Part shown: in pieces, positions 1 through 9,440 of the stretch
Numbering within the stretch: position 1 is the stretch's first letter
How the letters are laid out: each line of letters starts with the position of its first letter
NCBI RefSeq assembly: GCF_018784445.1
Contig: NZ_WQOH01000017.1
Coordinates: 56,751 to 120,750 of the forward strand
Length of the DNA: 64,000 bases
Origin: Gemmiger formicilis
Lineage (GTDB): Bacteria; Bacillota; Clostridia; Oscillospirales; Ruminococcaceae
Direction: 5' to 3'
Made by a program: the position numbers and the translations under genes
Notes under the pieces: generated by a model
What the model was told of the DNA's origin: nothing
Databases searched by the model: none
The model's input: only the letters and a program-made list of their open reading frames with translations

Positions 1-1
1 G

Positions 2-880
2 GCCGCTGTGGTGGGGTGCTGCGTCTTTTTCAGCTGGCGGGGGGCGCGGCAGCTGCGGGCCATTGCGGCAGGGCTGGACACCATTGCCGACGGCGGCACG
101 GTGGAACTACCCACCACCGGCTATGCGGGCGAGCTGGCCGACGCGGTCAACCGCGCCAGTGAGCAGCTGCGCCGCCGCAAGGAAATCATTGCCCGGCGGG
201 ACGACGCGCGGACGAACTGGATCGCCGGGGTCAGCCATGATGTGCGCACACCGCTGGCGCTGATTCTGGGCTGGGCCGAACAGCTGGAACAGGACGCCGC
301 GCTGCCCGCCGCCGTGCGGCAGAAGGCCGGGAACATCCGCACCCAGAGTGAGAAGCTGCGGGCGCTCATCGAGGATTTGAACCTGACCAGCAAACTGCAA
401 TACGGCGCACAGCCGCTGCGCCGCCAGCCTGTGCAGGCCGGGCCCTTGCTGCGCCGCCTGGCCGCCGAGTTCTGCGAAAGCCCGCTGGCGGTGGGCTGCG
501 ACATGGCGGTGGAACTGTCGCCCGATGCTGACAAGGCTGTGCTGCACGCCGATGCCGCCCTGCTGGGGCGCGCGGTGGAAAATCTCTTGAACAACGCTGC
601 ACGCCACAACGCCCCCGGCGTGCATATCACGCTGGCGGCGGCCCTGCGCGAAAACGCGCTGGAACTGACAGTGGCCGACGATGGCGCGGGCTACCCGGCA
701 GCGGTGCTGCACGCCTTGCAGACCGGTGAAACAGGGGCAAATACGCCCCACATCCTAGGTCTGCACGTTGTCGAGCAGATCGCCCAGGCCCACGGCGGCA
801 GTGTGCAGTTTATGCAGAACGCACCGCAGGGGGCAAAGGCCGTGGTGACATTGCCCACAGAAAATCAGGCACATAGGTAG
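2..880 (+). CDS. Sensor histidine kinase, C-terminal part (5' end outside window)
   Basis: The reading frame is open to the first bases of the window, so the true start and the N-terminal sensor/membrane part lie upstream. A GTG at position 8 is unlikely to be the start. The visible part begins with the end of a hydrophobic segment and a HAMP-like linker. Next is a HisKA domain with the H-box SHDVRTPL, then an HATPase_c domain with N-box NLLNNAARHN, G1 box DDGAGYP and a G2-like stretch LGLHVVEQIAQAHGG. It would autophosphorylate on the H-box histidine and pass phosphate to a response regulator, presumably encoded upstream. Its TAG stop lies inside the left arm of a palindromic repeat. Ligand and regulon cannot be told. 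Confidence 0.85.
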   Translation, partial: AAVVGCCVFFSWRGARQLRAIAAGLDTIADGGTVELPTTGYAGELADAVNRASEQLRRRKEIIARRDDARTNWIAGVSHDVRTPLALILGWAEQLEQDAALPAAVRQKAGNIRTQSEKLRALIEDLNLTSKLQYGAQPLRRQPVQAGPLLRRLAAEFCESPLAVGCDMAVELSPDADKAVLHADAALLGRAVENLLNNAARHNAPGVHITLAAALRENALELTVADDGAGYPAAVLHALQTGETGANTPHILGLHVVEQIAQAHGGSVQFMQNAPQGAKAVVTLPTENQAHR

Positions 881-966
881 GGGCGGGAATTGTGCGGTAT
901 TGCCTTAGCTCTCTCGAAATGTCGCGCTTGCCGTACGGTGGAGGGCCGGGCATGCCCGGCCCCTAT
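877..966. repeat. Palindromic intergenic repeat, copy 1 (full length)
   Basis: About 90 bp with ends GTAGGGGC and GGCCCCTAT; the right half is a strong hairpin GGGCCGGGCATGCCCGGCCC. It overlaps the stop codon of the kinase gene. Related copies occur at 2231, 4574, 9441, 36995 and 41313. No ORF is present inside it. Confidence 0.7.
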
Positions 967-1040
967 GGGGAATGCGATACTTTTTTCACTCCGCACAAAA
1001 AATCATCCAGATTTTAGTGGATTTTTTCTGTATGACCTTG

Positions 1041-1046
1041 TATAAT
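1041..1046 (+). promoter_or_regulatory. Candidate -10 element for ispDF
   Basis: TATAAT sits about 35 bases before the ispDF start in an AT-rich stretch that contrasts with the GC-rich surroundings. A second TATTATAC follows a few bases later. No convincing -35 is visible at the right distance. An AAAGGGGG ribosome binding site follows at about 1065-1071. Confidence 0.5.
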
Positions 1047-1081
1047 ATTTATTATACCTATATAAAGGGGGCACTTCGCCC

Positions 1082-2218
1082 ATGGAAAACCAAAACCTGC
1101 CCGCCGTGTCCGCCATCATCGTGGCGGCGGGCGCGTCCCGCCGAATGGGATTTGATAAACTCAGCTTCCGTCTGCCGGATGGCCGCACCGTGTTGGAGAC
1201 AAGCTGCGCCACCCTGGCTGCGCACCCGGCTGTCACCCAGCTGGTGCTGGTCTGCGGCGGCAACCGCGCCGCCTGCGAGGCAATCGCCGCCGCCTGCCCC
1301 AAGCCCTGTGCCGTTGTGCAGGGCGGGGCCACCCGCGCCGACAGCGTGCGCAACGGCCTGGCCGCCGCCACCGGGGAACTGGTCGCCATCCATGATGCCG
1401 CCCGCCCCTTTATCAGCGCCGAGGTCATCACCGCAGCGCTGACCGCTGCCGCCGCTTCTGGCGCGGCGGCCCCCGCTGTGCCGGTCAAGGACACCATCAA
1501 AATTGCGGACAAGTCCGGCCGCGTCGTCGAGACGCCCGACCGCGCCGCGCTCTACGCCGTGCAGACGCCCCAGTGCTTTCAGCGCACACTGTATTTGCAG
1601 GCGCTGGATGCCGTCACCGGCGAAAAAGCGAGCCTTGTCACCGACGATTGCAGCCTGTTTGAGCTGGCGGGCCTGCCGATCACGCTGACGGCGGGGGACT
1701 ACGCCAACTACAAAATCACCACCAAAGAGGACCTACAAAAGGAGAAAACCATGCGCATTGGTCACGGATATGATGTTCACCGCCTTGTGGAGGACCGCAA
1801 GCTGATTCTGGGCGGCGTCGAAGTACCCTACGAGAAGGGACTGCTCGGCCACTCGGACGCTGACGTACTGCTGCACGCCGTCATGGACGCTGTGCTGGGC
1901 GCGGCGGCGCTGGGGGACATCGGCCAGCATTTCCCTGATACCGACCCCGCTTACAAGGGCGCGGACTCGCTGGCACTGACCCGCGAGGTGGCAAAAATCA
2001 TCGCCCAGCACGGCTATAAAGTCGGCAACATCGACGCCACGATTTTGTGCCAGCGCCCCAAGCTGGCCCCGCACATCCCGGCCATGCGCCAGAACATTGC
2101 CGACGCCTTCGGCCTGCCGTTGGACGCCGTCAGCGTGAAGGCCACCACTGAGGAACACCTCGGCTTCACCGGCGAGGGCCTCGGCATCGCCGCCCACGCG
2201 GTGGCGCTGATTGAGTAA
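1082..2218 (+). CDS. ispDF: Bifunctional IspD-IspF (MEP cytidylyltransferase / MECDP synthase)
   Basis: This is a fused enzyme for two non-consecutive steps of the non-mevalonate isoprenoid pathway. Residues 1 to about 220 are IspD, with the nucleotide-binding start [15 protein letters not shown] and the TDDCSLFE segment; it makes CDP-methylerythritol from MEP and CTP. Residues 224-378 are IspF, starting [12 protein letters not shown] with metal ligands in GYDVH and [12 protein letters not shown]; it cyclises the kinase product. Fused IspDF enzymes are known in Proteobacteria and some Firmicutes, usually with separate genes elsewhere. No ispE is seen here. The junction retains a strong AAAAGGAG site six bases before the in-frame ATG at 1751, so free IspF may also be made. 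Total length of 378 aa matches known fusions. Confidence 0.95.
   Translation: MENQNLPAVSAIIVAAGASRRMGFDKLSFRLPDGRTVLETSCATLAAHPAVTQLVLVCGGNRAACEAIAAACPKPCAVVQGGATRADSVRNGLAAATGELVAIHDAARPFISAEVITAALTAAAASGAAAPAVPVKDTIKIADKSGRVVETPDRAALYAVQTPQCFQRTLYLQALDAVTGEKASLVTDDCSLFELAGLPITLTAGDYANYKITTKEDLQKEKTMRIGHGYDVHRLVEDRKLILGGVEVPYEKGLLGHSDADVLLHAVMDAVLGAAALGDIGQHFPDTDPAYKGADSLALTREVAKIIAQHGYKVGNIDATILCQRPKLAPHIPAMRQNIADAFGLPLDAVSVKATTEEHLGFTGEGLGIAAHAVALIE
1737..1753 (+). promoter_or_regulatory. Internal ribosome binding site and start codon for free IspF
   Basis: AAAAGGAG (1737-1744), a six-base spacer and ATG (1751-1753) lie in frame inside the ispDF fusion, exactly where the IspF domain begins. 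There is no stop codon between the domains. This reads like two formerly separate cistrons whose IspD stop was lost, leaving a working initiation site. Confidence 0.6.
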
Positions 2219-2230
2219 ACAAGGGCGGTT

Positions 2231-2318
2231 TGTAGGGGCCGCACATATGCGGCCCGCAACCTTGCCTTACCTGTGTACTTGCGGGAAAGCCGCGGGCCGG
2301 GCATGCCCGGCCCCTACA
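2231..2318. repeat. Palindromic intergenic repeat, copy 2 (full length)
   Basis: About 88 bp with terminal inverted repeats TGTAGGGGCC and GGCCCCTACA. The left half holds the palindrome CGCACATATGCG and the right half CCGGGCATGCCCGG, so it is two hairpins facing each other. It fills the gap between ispDF and cdaA. Confidence 0.75.
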
Positions 2319-2370
2319 TCTCAGCAAGACACAGTTTTATCTTTGACCCGGAAAGGGGGACGCGGCGCTC

Positions 2371-3267
2371 ATGCTGCCTAACCAGACAATCAGCGCGATT
2401 CTAAGCAGTCTGCGTACATTTGAACCTCTGTCTGATACACTGGATATCATCATTATATCGTTTGTTTTTTACCAGCTTTTGCAATTTGCGCGCAAATCCC
2501 GCGCGGGCCAGCTGGTCAAGGGCATCCTGCTTATCATCGTGTCTTATGGCCTGGCTGTGATGCTCAACCTGAAAACGGTGACCTGGCTGCTGAACAACGT
2601 GCTCACCATCGGTTTTATGGCGGCGGTCGTTATCTTCCAGCCGGAACTGCGCCGCACGCTGGAACGCATGGGCCAAAGTACCATGTGGGCCAACCGCCTG
2701 TTCGGCACCCACCGCAGAGACCCTTCGTTGCGCGCCGCTTGGCAGAGCGCCGTCGTCGCTATCTGCGACGCAGCCGAGCAGCTGTCCGACACCCGCACGG
2801 GTGCCCTGCTGGTGCTGGAACGCAACAATAACCTCGATGAGATCATCCGCACCGGTACGCCGATGCACGCTGATGTCATCCCCGAAATGCTGGGCACGAT
2901 TTTTTATGAAGGTACGCCCCTGCATGACGGCGCGGTCGTCATCCGCGACGGCGTCATCGTAGCTGCCGGCTGCGTGCTGCCGCTGTCCAACAACCTGGAA
3001 ATGGGCAAGGACATGGGCACCCGCCATCGCGCCGGCCTTGGCATGAGCGAAAATTCCGACGCCATTGTCGTCATCGTCAGCGAGGAAACGGGAATCATCT
3101 CTATGGCGAAGAACGGTGTGCTGATCCGCCGCCTGGATCGCCAGAACCTCTTCAATCTGCTGCAGGAGGAGATCGTCCCCCCGGCGGAGGACGAGGCCGA
3201 AAACACTTCGCCCCTGCAAAAGCTGCTGCGCAAGGGAGGCGCACTGAACCATGGCAAATCCGAATAA
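2371..3267 (+). CDS. cdaA: Diadenylate cyclase CdaA
   Basis: It makes the essential second messenger c-di-AMP from two ATP at the membrane. The N-terminal 100 residues contain three hydrophobic helices (about 24-40, 50-66 and 72-89). The DAC domain follows, with catalytic motifs DGA at 186-188 (in LHDGAVV) and RHR at 218-220 (in GTRHRAGLG), both intact. Length of 298 aa is normal. An AAAGGGGG site precedes the ATG. The gene overlaps cdaR by 17 bases, as in the usual cdaA-cdaR pair, but the commonly adjacent glmM is absent. Confidence 0.96.
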   Translation: MLPNQTISAILSSLRTFEPLSDTLDIIIISFVFYQLLQFARKSRAGQLVKGILLIIVSYGLAVMLNLKTVTWLLNNVLTIGFMAAVVIFQPELRRTLERMGQSTMWANRLFGTHRRDPSLRAAWQSAVVAICDAAEQLSDTRTGALLVLERNNNLDEIIRTGTPMHADVIPEMLGTIFYEGTPLHDGAVVIRDGVIVAAGCVLPLSNNLEMGKDMGTRHRAGLGMSENSDAIVVIVSEETGIISMAKNGVLIRRLDRQNLFNLLQEEIVPPAEDEAENTSPLQKLLRKGGALNHGKSE

Positions 3268-4564
3268 ACCCGGCGTGCCGGGGGCAAAGGGTGCAGCGCC
3301 CAAAGGTCCGCGCACGATTTGGGACAACCCGATTTTTACAATGGTGCTGGCCATCATCCTGGGCTTTGTTACCTGGACGATCGTTACCGTTTTTATTGAC
3401 CCGCAGGGCAGCAAAATCGTAGCAAACGTGCCCATCAACTACACAAGCGGCGCGTCCACCTACACGGCCCAGGGCCTGGACATCGTGGAAAAGCCGGACA
3501 TTGAGGGCGTTACCGTCAAGGTCGAGGGCAACAGCACCATCATCGGCAACATCCAGAACTCCGATATCATGGTCTACCCCAGCTACGCGGGCGTCAGCGG
3601 CGCGGGCAAAGTCACGCTGCGCCTACAGGCCCGCGTGACGAACACTACCGATTTCCCCGGCGATATCGACTGCACGGTCGAAAGCCCCGAGACCATCGAC
3701 GTTGTGTTTGACGAGGTCAGCGAGAAAACCATCCCGGTCACGGTGGATGCCTCTGCTGTGCCGATTTCCACCGGCTATATGTTGAACCGCACCGCCGCCG
3801 TGCCTGCCGAAATTACGCTGCGCGGCCCGACGAGCGAGCTGGATCAGGTGTCCAGCATCGTGGCCCCGGTGCAGATTGATGGCGAGCTGGCCGACACGAC
3901 CACAGTGCCCGCCATGCTGGAACTGCGCGACGAGGAAGGTAATGTGTTCACACCGCAGTACACCTCGATGGACAGCGACTCCGCCAATGTGACGCTGACG
4001 GTATACCAGGTGCGCGAACTGCCGCTGGAGGTGGATTTCATCGGCACGCCGAACGGTTTCGATGTAGAAAGCCTGCACTGCTCGCTGAGCCAGCAGACGC
4101 TCAAAGTGGCTGGTCCGGCACGCACCATCGGCACACTGGAAAGCCTGACCGTGACGGACTTTGACCTGGCGCGGGAGTTTGAGCCGGGCCGCGACTACCA
4201 GCGGCTCATCGAGCTGCCTGCGGGTATCGTCTCGCTGGACGGCGTAACGAACGTCACCCTGGAATTTGATACCGCCGATATGGCCTCCACCAAGCTGAAC
4301 GTGTCGAACATCCGGGCCATCAACGTGCCCAGCAACTACGAGCTGCAAATTCTGTCGAGCCTTGTCAGCAACGTGACGCTCTACGGCCCGGCGGCTGAAA
4401 TCGAGGAATTGAGCGCCGACAGCATCGTCGCGCAAATCGACTGCCAGAGCTTGAACCTGACCGTCGGCCAGCAGACCATCGCCGTCAGCATCCAGATCCC
4501 GTCGTCCAGCCGCATCTTCGCCACCGGCAGCTACACCGTCCAGTGCGAGGTCACGTCGAAATAA
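3251..4564 (+). CDS. cdaR: YbbR-domain c-di-AMP cyclase regulator CdaR
   Basis: A single N-terminal membrane helix (about residues 27-48, after a Pro/Gly/Lys-rich cytoplasmic start) is followed by about 380 residues of beta-rich sequence divisible into YbbR repeats. In the family CdaR sits outside the membrane and modulates CdaA through their membrane parts. The 437-aa length fits a three to four repeat protein. It overlaps the end of cdaA and ends just before a palindromic repeat, so the pair forms one transcription unit. Confidence 0.92.
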   Translation: MANPNKPGVPGAKGAAPKGPRTIWDNPIFTMVLAIILGFVTWTIVTVFIDPQGSKIVANVPINYTSGASTYTAQGLDIVEKPDIEGVTVKVEGNSTIIGNIQNSDIMVYPSYAGVSGAGKVTLRLQARVTNTTDFPGDIDCTVESPETIDVVFDEVSEKTIPVTVDASAVPISTGYMLNRTAAVPAEITLRGPTSELDQVSSIVAPVQIDGELADTTTVPAMLELRDEEGNVFTPQYTSMDSDSANVTLTVYQVRELPLEVDFIGTPNGFDVESLHCSLSQQTLKVAGPARTIGTLESLTVTDFDLAREFEPGRDYQRLIELPAGIVSLDGVTNVTLEFDTADMASTKLNVSNIRAINVPSNYELQILSSLVSNVTLYGPAAEIEELSADSIVAQIDCQSLNLTVGQQTIAVSIQIPSSSRIFATGSYTVQCEVTSK

Positions 4565-4573
4565 CGCAGTGCC

Positions 4574-4601
4574 GTAGGGGCCGGGTATGCCCGGCCCCTA
4601 C
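4574..4601. repeat. Palindromic intergenic repeat, single-hairpin copy
   Basis: A 28-bp near-perfect palindrome GTAGGGGCC...GGCCCCTAC. It corresponds to one outer hairpin of the family represented in full at 2231-2318. Confidence 0.7.
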
Positions 4602-4643
4602 CCAGTGGCGTGCCATAAATCAGTAACCGAAGGAATCCTGTCT

Positions 4644-6239
4644 ATGCTTCTAGTCCGCAATATCCGCCTGCCGCTGACCTGCCCCGACCCGGATGCCGAG
4701 GCGGCGGCCAAGGCCCTGGCCATCCTGCGTGTGCCCGCCCGCAAGGCGGCGCACTGCGGCGTGGCAAAACTCAGCGTGGACGCCCGGCACGGTACGCCGG
4801 TGCTCGTCTACACCATCGCAGTCACACTCAACGACGAGGGTGAGGAACCGGCGCTGGCCGGGGCCTCGCCCTGTGTCTGTTATACGCAGCCACCAAAATT
4901 TGACTTTTCTGTGGGAAAAATTCCGCTGGCGCACCGCCCGGTCGTCGTGGGCCTTGGCCCTGCGGGCCTGTTTGCGGCGCTGCTGCTGGCCCGCAATGGC
5001 TACCGCCCACTCGTGCTGGAACGCGGCCCTGCGCTGGATGAGCGCATCCGGGCCGTCGGGCATTTTGAAAAGACCGGCGAACTGAACCCGAACGCCAATA
5101 TCCAGTTTGGTGAGGGCGGCGCGGGGACCTTTTCCGACGGCAAGCTGACCACACGCGTCGGCGACCCGCTCTGCGCGTTCGTGACCGGGGCGTTCCTCGA
5201 CCACGGCGCACCCGCTGATATCGCCTGGCGGCAAAAGCCCCATGTGGGTACTGACCTGCTGCGCGGCGTCATCCGCAATATCCGCGGTGAAATTGAAGCC
5301 TTGGGAGGCGAGGTGCGGTTCAACACCGCCCTGACCGGCCTGCAGACGAAAAACGGTGCGCTGACCGGCATCGAGACAACGGTGGGCAGCTTTCCCTGTG
5401 AGCAGCTGATTTTAGCCGTCGGCCACAGCGCCCGGGACACCTTCGCCATGCTGCACGGCCTGGGTATGCCGCTGGAATGCAAGCCGTTCTCCGTCGGCTT
5501 CCGCGCGGAGCATCTGCAAACCGAAATTGACAAAAGCCTCTACCACGGCGCGGCAGGCCACCCGGCGCTGCCAAAGGGCGAGTACCAGCTCAGCCAGCAC
5601 GTGGGTGGCGGGCGGTGTGTTTACACCTTCTGTATGTGCCCGGGCGGCACGGTCTGCGCTGCTGCCAGCGCGGAAGGAGGCGTCGTCACCAACGGTATGA
5701 GCCTGCACGCCCGCGACGGCAAAAATGCCAACGCGGCAGTGGTCGTCAGCGTGGATGGCCGCGACTTTGACAACGACCCGGCCAAGGCTGTGGCGTTCCA
5801 GCGCCGGTTGGAGCAGGCGGCCTACCGCGCGGGCGGCGGGGGATACCTCGCCCCGGCGGAGACGGTCGGCAGCTTTTTGGCCGGGCGCGGTGCGCTGGAA
5901 TTGGGCGCGGTGCAGCCGACCTACCCGCGCGGCGTGACGCCCTGCGATTTGGGGAGTCTGCTGCCCGGCGAGTTGAGCGACGCTTTGCGCGACGGCCTGA
6001 CGGCCTTTGGCCGCAAGCTGGCCGCTTACCGCGCCCCCGACGCGGTGTTGACGGGGTTGGAGACCCGCACCAGCAGCCCAATCCGCCTGCTGCGCGGCAA
6101 AGAGGATTTACAGTGTACCGACCTTTCCGGCCTGTACCCCTGCGGCGAGGGCGCAGGTTACGCGGGCGGCATCATGACCGCCGCCGTGGACGGCGTGCGC
6201 TGCGCCGCCGAACTGATGAAAAATTGGGCACCGGCCTAA
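4644..6239 (+). CDS. FAD-dependent dehydrogenase (COG2509-type NAD(P)/FAD oxidoreductase)
   Basis: The ATG at 4644 is chosen because CGAAGGA lies nine bases before it and MLLVRNIRLPL is a natural beginning; an upstream ATG at 4587 would run through a repeat. Residues 1-90 form a small N-terminal domain. The dinucleotide fold VVVGLGPAGLFAALLLARNG follows, then the family-typical FGEGGAGTFSDGKLTTR and a C-terminal GEGAGYAGGIMTAAVDG flavin-binding segment. The substrate of this widespread family is unknown. About 531 aa is typical. It is followed after 19 bases by the XpaC-like gene, so they may be cotranscribed. Confidence 0.85.
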   Translation: MLLVRNIRLPLTCPDPDAEAAAKALAILRVPARKAAHCGVAKLSVDARHGTPVLVYTIAVTLNDEGEEPALAGASPCVCYTQPPKFDFSVGKIPLAHRPVVVGLGPAGLFAALLLARNGYRPLVLERGPALDERIRAVGHFEKTGELNPNANIQFGEGGAGTFSDGKLTTRVGDPLCAFVTGAFLDHGAPADIAWRQKPHVGTDLLRGVIRNIRGEIEALGGEVRFNTALTGLQTKNGALTGIETTVGSFPCEQLILAVGHSARDTFAMLHGLGMPLECKPFSVGFRAEHLQTEIDKSLYHGAAGHPALPKGEYQLSQHVGGGRCVYTFCMCPGGTVCAAASAEGGVVTNGMSLHARDGKNANAAVVVSVDGRDFDNDPAKAVAFQRRLEQAAYRAGGGGYLAPAETVGSFLAGRGALELGAVQPTYPRGVTPCDLGSLLPGELSDALRDGLTAFGRKLAAYRAPDAVLTGLETRTSSPIRLLRGKEDLQCTDLSGLYPCGEGAGYAGGIMTAAVDGVRCAAELMKNWAPA

Positions 6240-6258
6240 TAAACAGATTGGACAAACC

Positions 6259-7377
6259 ATGCCAGACAACAAACACAATTACGAATATAACTATGACCTC
6301 GGCGATGTGATCGACAACGCGGTTCAGATGGGCAGCAAGATCGGCTCGTCGGTGCTGGGCAGCATTGCCGACGCTCTGGAGCAGGCGGGGGACGCGATGG
6401 GAATGAAACAGCCCGACACTTTCGCTGCCTGGAAACGCCGCCTGGAACGCAAATGGAAAAACGGCGGCCAGTCTGTCGGCGTTGCGCTGACGGCGGTTGG
6501 CTGGACCTTTGCAGGCTGCTTTGGCATTGCGGCGTTCGTGCTGGGCATCCTGACGGCAGTCGGCGCAGGGCCGCTGGGGCTTTCCCAACAGGATTTTATA
6601 GCCCTGCCGATTCTGACGGCCGTGTTTTACCCCACAACGCTCGGCTTCCTCTTTATGGCCATCGTGGGCATGAAAAAGCTGGCCTATTTCAGCCGCCTGC
6701 GCAAGCTGCTGCGCGCCGCTAATGACTGGGTGTGCGACCTGCCGAGCCTGGCCCGTAAGGCGCAGATCAAACAGGAAAAAGCCTATGACACGGTCGCCAG
6801 GGCCGTGGGCAATGGCGATTTGCCCAACGCCGCCATCAGCGACGATTTCAGTACCCTGTACCTGGACGATTCGCTCATGCCGGTGGCGGCCAAGCCCGCT
6901 GCTGCGCCCCAGGCAGCCGAGCCGGAAACGCCGCTGACCGATGCCGAGCGGTTCCGCCGCGAGGGCGTGGACTTTTTGAACTACCTCAAACGCTGTCAGG
7001 GCAAGCTGGGTGCACAGGCCGATGAAGAATTGATGCAGATGCAAAAGACCTGCGCGTCAATTTTGGGCTTTGTCCACAACCACCCCGAGCAGCTGAACCG
7101 CGTGCGCCGCTTCCGGGAATACTACCTGCCCACCACGCGCAAACTGCTCGACACAGCGCAGGGGCTGGGGGAGACGGACACCGCCAACGCGGCCGAGATA
7201 CGCCGCGATATCACCGGCATCCTGCACACACTGAACCAGGCCTACGAAAAGCTGTACGATACGCTTTTACAGGACGTGAGCATGGACGTTTCAACCGAAA
7301 TCGATACGCTGGAGGCCATGCTGCGCCAGGATGGCCTGACCCATGATTTTGAAGCTGATTTTAACACAAGGAGCTAA
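6259..7377 (+). CDS. XpaC-like protein (5-bromo-4-chloroindolyl phosphate hydrolysis family)
   Basis: A 372-aa protein with a polar N-terminus and two strong membrane helices around residues 75-97 and 115-137. A long alpha-helical cytoplasmic part follows (about 140-372). It matches the XpaC family, named for an indolyl-phosphate phenotype whose biochemical basis is unclear; some relatives neighbour TelA-like toxic-anion resistance genes, but none is present here. It ends five bases before recJ. I would not infer an enzymatic activity. Confidence 0.7.
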   Translation: MPDNKHNYEYNYDLGDVIDNAVQMGSKIGSSVLGSIADALEQAGDAMGMKQPDTFAAWKRRLERKWKNGGQSVGVALTAVGWTFAGCFGIAAFVLGILTAVGAGPLGLSQQDFIALPILTAVFYPTTLGFLFMAIVGMKKLAYFSRLRKLLRAANDWVCDLPSLARKAQIKQEKAYDTVARAVGNGDLPNAAISDDFSTLYLDDSLMPVAAKPAAAPQAAEPETPLTDAERFRREGVDFLNYLKRCQGKLGAQADEELMQMQKTCASILGFVHNHPEQLNRVRRFREYYLPTTRKLLDTAQGLGETDTANAAEIRRDITGILHTLNQAYEKLYDTLLQDVSMDVSTEIDTLEAMLRQDGLTHDFEADFNTRS

Positions 7378-7382
7378 ATTGT

Positions 7383-9416
7383 ATGAATTACCCTGCGTGG
7401 CAACTGAAAAAGGGCGACCCGGCCGCAGAAAAAGCGCTGGCTGGGGCCGGGTGCGGCGTACTGCTGCGCCGGGTGCTGGCCGCCCGCGGCTGTGCCGACC
7501 CTACCGCCGCGCAAGCGCTGCTGGGCGAGGGCACGCCGCTGACTGACCCCTTCCTTTTAAAGGATATGGACAAAGCGGTCGCCCGCATTGAGGAAGCCAT
7601 CGAGAACGAAGAACTTATGGTCATTTACGGCGACTACGATGTGGACGGCATTTCCGCCACTGCGATTTTGTACGAATGTCTCACCAGCCAGGGCGCGCAC
7701 GTCCGCTGCAAGCTGCCCACCCGCGGTTCCGGTTACGGCCTGACCCGCGCAGCGCTGGAATCCCTGGCCGCTAAGGGCTTTAAGCTCGTGGTCACGGTGG
7801 ACAACGGCATTTCCGCCGTCGAGGAAGCCGCCTGTGCCAAGGAACTGGGCCTTGACCTCATCGTCACGGACCACCACCTGCCCGGTGACACGCTCCCCGA
7901 CGCGATTGCCGTCGTAGACCCCAAGCGGCCCGACGACGAAAGCCCGTTTAAAGATTTGTGCGGCGCGGGCGTGGCGTTCAAGCTCTGCGCCGCGCTGGAA
8001 GGCTGTGACCCTGCCGAGCTGCTGGAAATGTACGGCGAGTTGGCCGCCCTGGGCACCGTGGCCGACGTGATGCCGCTCGTGGGGGAGAACCGCACCATCG
8101 TCCGCGAGGGACTGAGCCTTTTGCAGGACACGATGCGCCCCGGCCTGCACGCCCTGCTGGAAAGCGCGGGCTGCAGCGGCAAACCTGTCACGGCGGACAC
8201 GGTCAGTTACAGCCTGGCCCCGCGGCTGAACGCGGCGGGCCGCATGGATAACGCCGCCGTGGCGCTGAAATTGCTGCTTTGCGGCGACGAGGATCAGGCC
8301 ACCGGCATTGCCGAGCGCCTGGCCGAGATCAACACCGAACGCCAGCAGACCGAACAGCAGGTGTTCACGGCGGCCTTGCAGACACTGGAAGCTGACCCCG
8401 CCCGAACCCGCGACAGGGTCCTCGTTGTCAGCGGTGAGGACTGGCATCCCGGTGTCATCGGCATTGTGGCGGCACGACTCATGGAGCGGTTCAGCCGCCC
8501 GGCCATCGTCATTTCAACGCACGAGGGCGAGGGACGCGGCAGCGGCCGTGCACCGGACCCCTTTGATCTGCACAGCGCTCTGGCGGGCTGCGCCCACTAT
8601 CTGATCCGGTTCGGCGGCCACGCCGCCGCCGCGGGTGTGGAAATCGAGGAAGAAAATTTACCCGCCTTCCGTCAGGCCATCAACGCCTGGGCCGCCGACC
8701 ACGCCGCCCAGCCCGGGCCGGTCAGCCTGGGGCTGGATGCCGCTGTTACGCTGGCGGAGCTGAGCCTGTCCAATGTGGAGGAACTGGCCCGCCTGGCCCC
8801 CTTTGGCCGGGAAAACCCGACCCCGGTGTTGCTGGTGCAGCACGCCTTTGTGGATGGTCTGTGGCCCATGGGCGCCGAGGGACGCCACACCCGCGTGCGG
8901 CTGCGCCAGGGTAACGACACGCTGTTCGCCTCGATTTTCGGCGTCGCACCGCAGGCGTTCGCGTATCCTGTCGGCAGCGAGGTCGAAGCTGCGCTGGAAG
9001 TTTCCGTCTTTAACGGCCGCAGCGGGCCGATGGTCTCCGCGCACCTGAAAGCCATCCGCCCGGCCGATTTGGGTAACACGCCCAGCGAGCAGGCCGCCTG
9101 GTTCGAGGCGTTCCGCACCGGCGGCGATTTGCCCGCCGACCGTGCAGCCGCTCTGCTGCCGCAGCGGGCCGACACCGTCGCGCTCTATCGGCGTATCCGC
9201 ACCGGGCAGGTCGTTTCGGCGGATCTGCAGCCGGTCTTTGCGGCGCAGGGCCCGCAGAACACCGGCAAGGCGCTGACAAGCCTGACGGCCCTGCAGGAGC
9301 TTGGCCTTATCGAAGAGCAAAACGGCCACTGGCAGCCGGTGGCCGTGACCGCTAAGCAGGATCTGGCGTCCGCGCCGGTTTTGCAGCGTTTGGCGGCCAT
9401 GGCGAAACAAGGATGA
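7383..9416 (+). CDS. recJ: Single-stranded-DNA-specific exonuclease RecJ
   Basis: A DHH-family 5'-3' exonuclease for recombination and repair. Metal-binding motifs are visible: YGDYDVDGISA (DHH motif I), VTVDNG, and VTDHHLP (the DHH). The DHHA1 part carries SGRAPDPFDLHSAL and RFGGHAAAAG, and an OB-like domain follows. Length of 677 aa suits Clostridia. The gene follows the XpaC-like gene by five bases and is followed by a repeat, which suggests the transcription unit ends here. Confidence 0.95.
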   Translation: MNYPAWQLKKGDPAAEKALAGAGCGVLLRRVLAARGCADPTAAQALLGEGTPLTDPFLLKDMDKAVARIEEAIENEELMVIYGDYDVDGISATAILYECLTSQGAHVRCKLPTRGSGYGLTRAALESLAAKGFKLVVTVDNGISAVEEAACAKELGLDLIVTDHHLPGDTLPDAIAVVDPKRPDDESPFKDLCGAGVAFKLCAALEGCDPAELLEMYGELAALGTVADVMPLVGENRTIVREGLSLLQDTMRPGLHALLESAGCSGKPVTADTVSYSLAPRLNAAGRMDNAAVALKLLLCGDEDQATGIAERLAEINTERQQTEQQVFTAALQTLEADPARTRDRVLVVSGEDWHPGVIGIVAARLMERFSRPAIVISTHEGEGRGSGRAPDPFDLHSALAGCAHYLIRFGGHAAAAGVEIEEENLPAFRQAINAWAADHAAQPGPVSLGLDAAVTLAELSLSNVEELARLAPFGRENPTPVLLVQHAFVDGLWPMGAEGRHTRVRLRQGNDTLFASIFGVAPQAFAYPVGSEVEAALEVSVFNGRSGPMVSAHLKAIRPADLGNTPSEQAAWFEAFRTGGDLPADRAAALLPQRADTVALYRRIRTGQVVSADLQPVFAAQGPQNTGKALTSLTALQELGLIEEQNGHWQPVAVTAKQDLASAPVLQRLAAMAKQG

Positions 9417-9440
9417 ATGTGCCTTTGCCCATGCTGAGCA

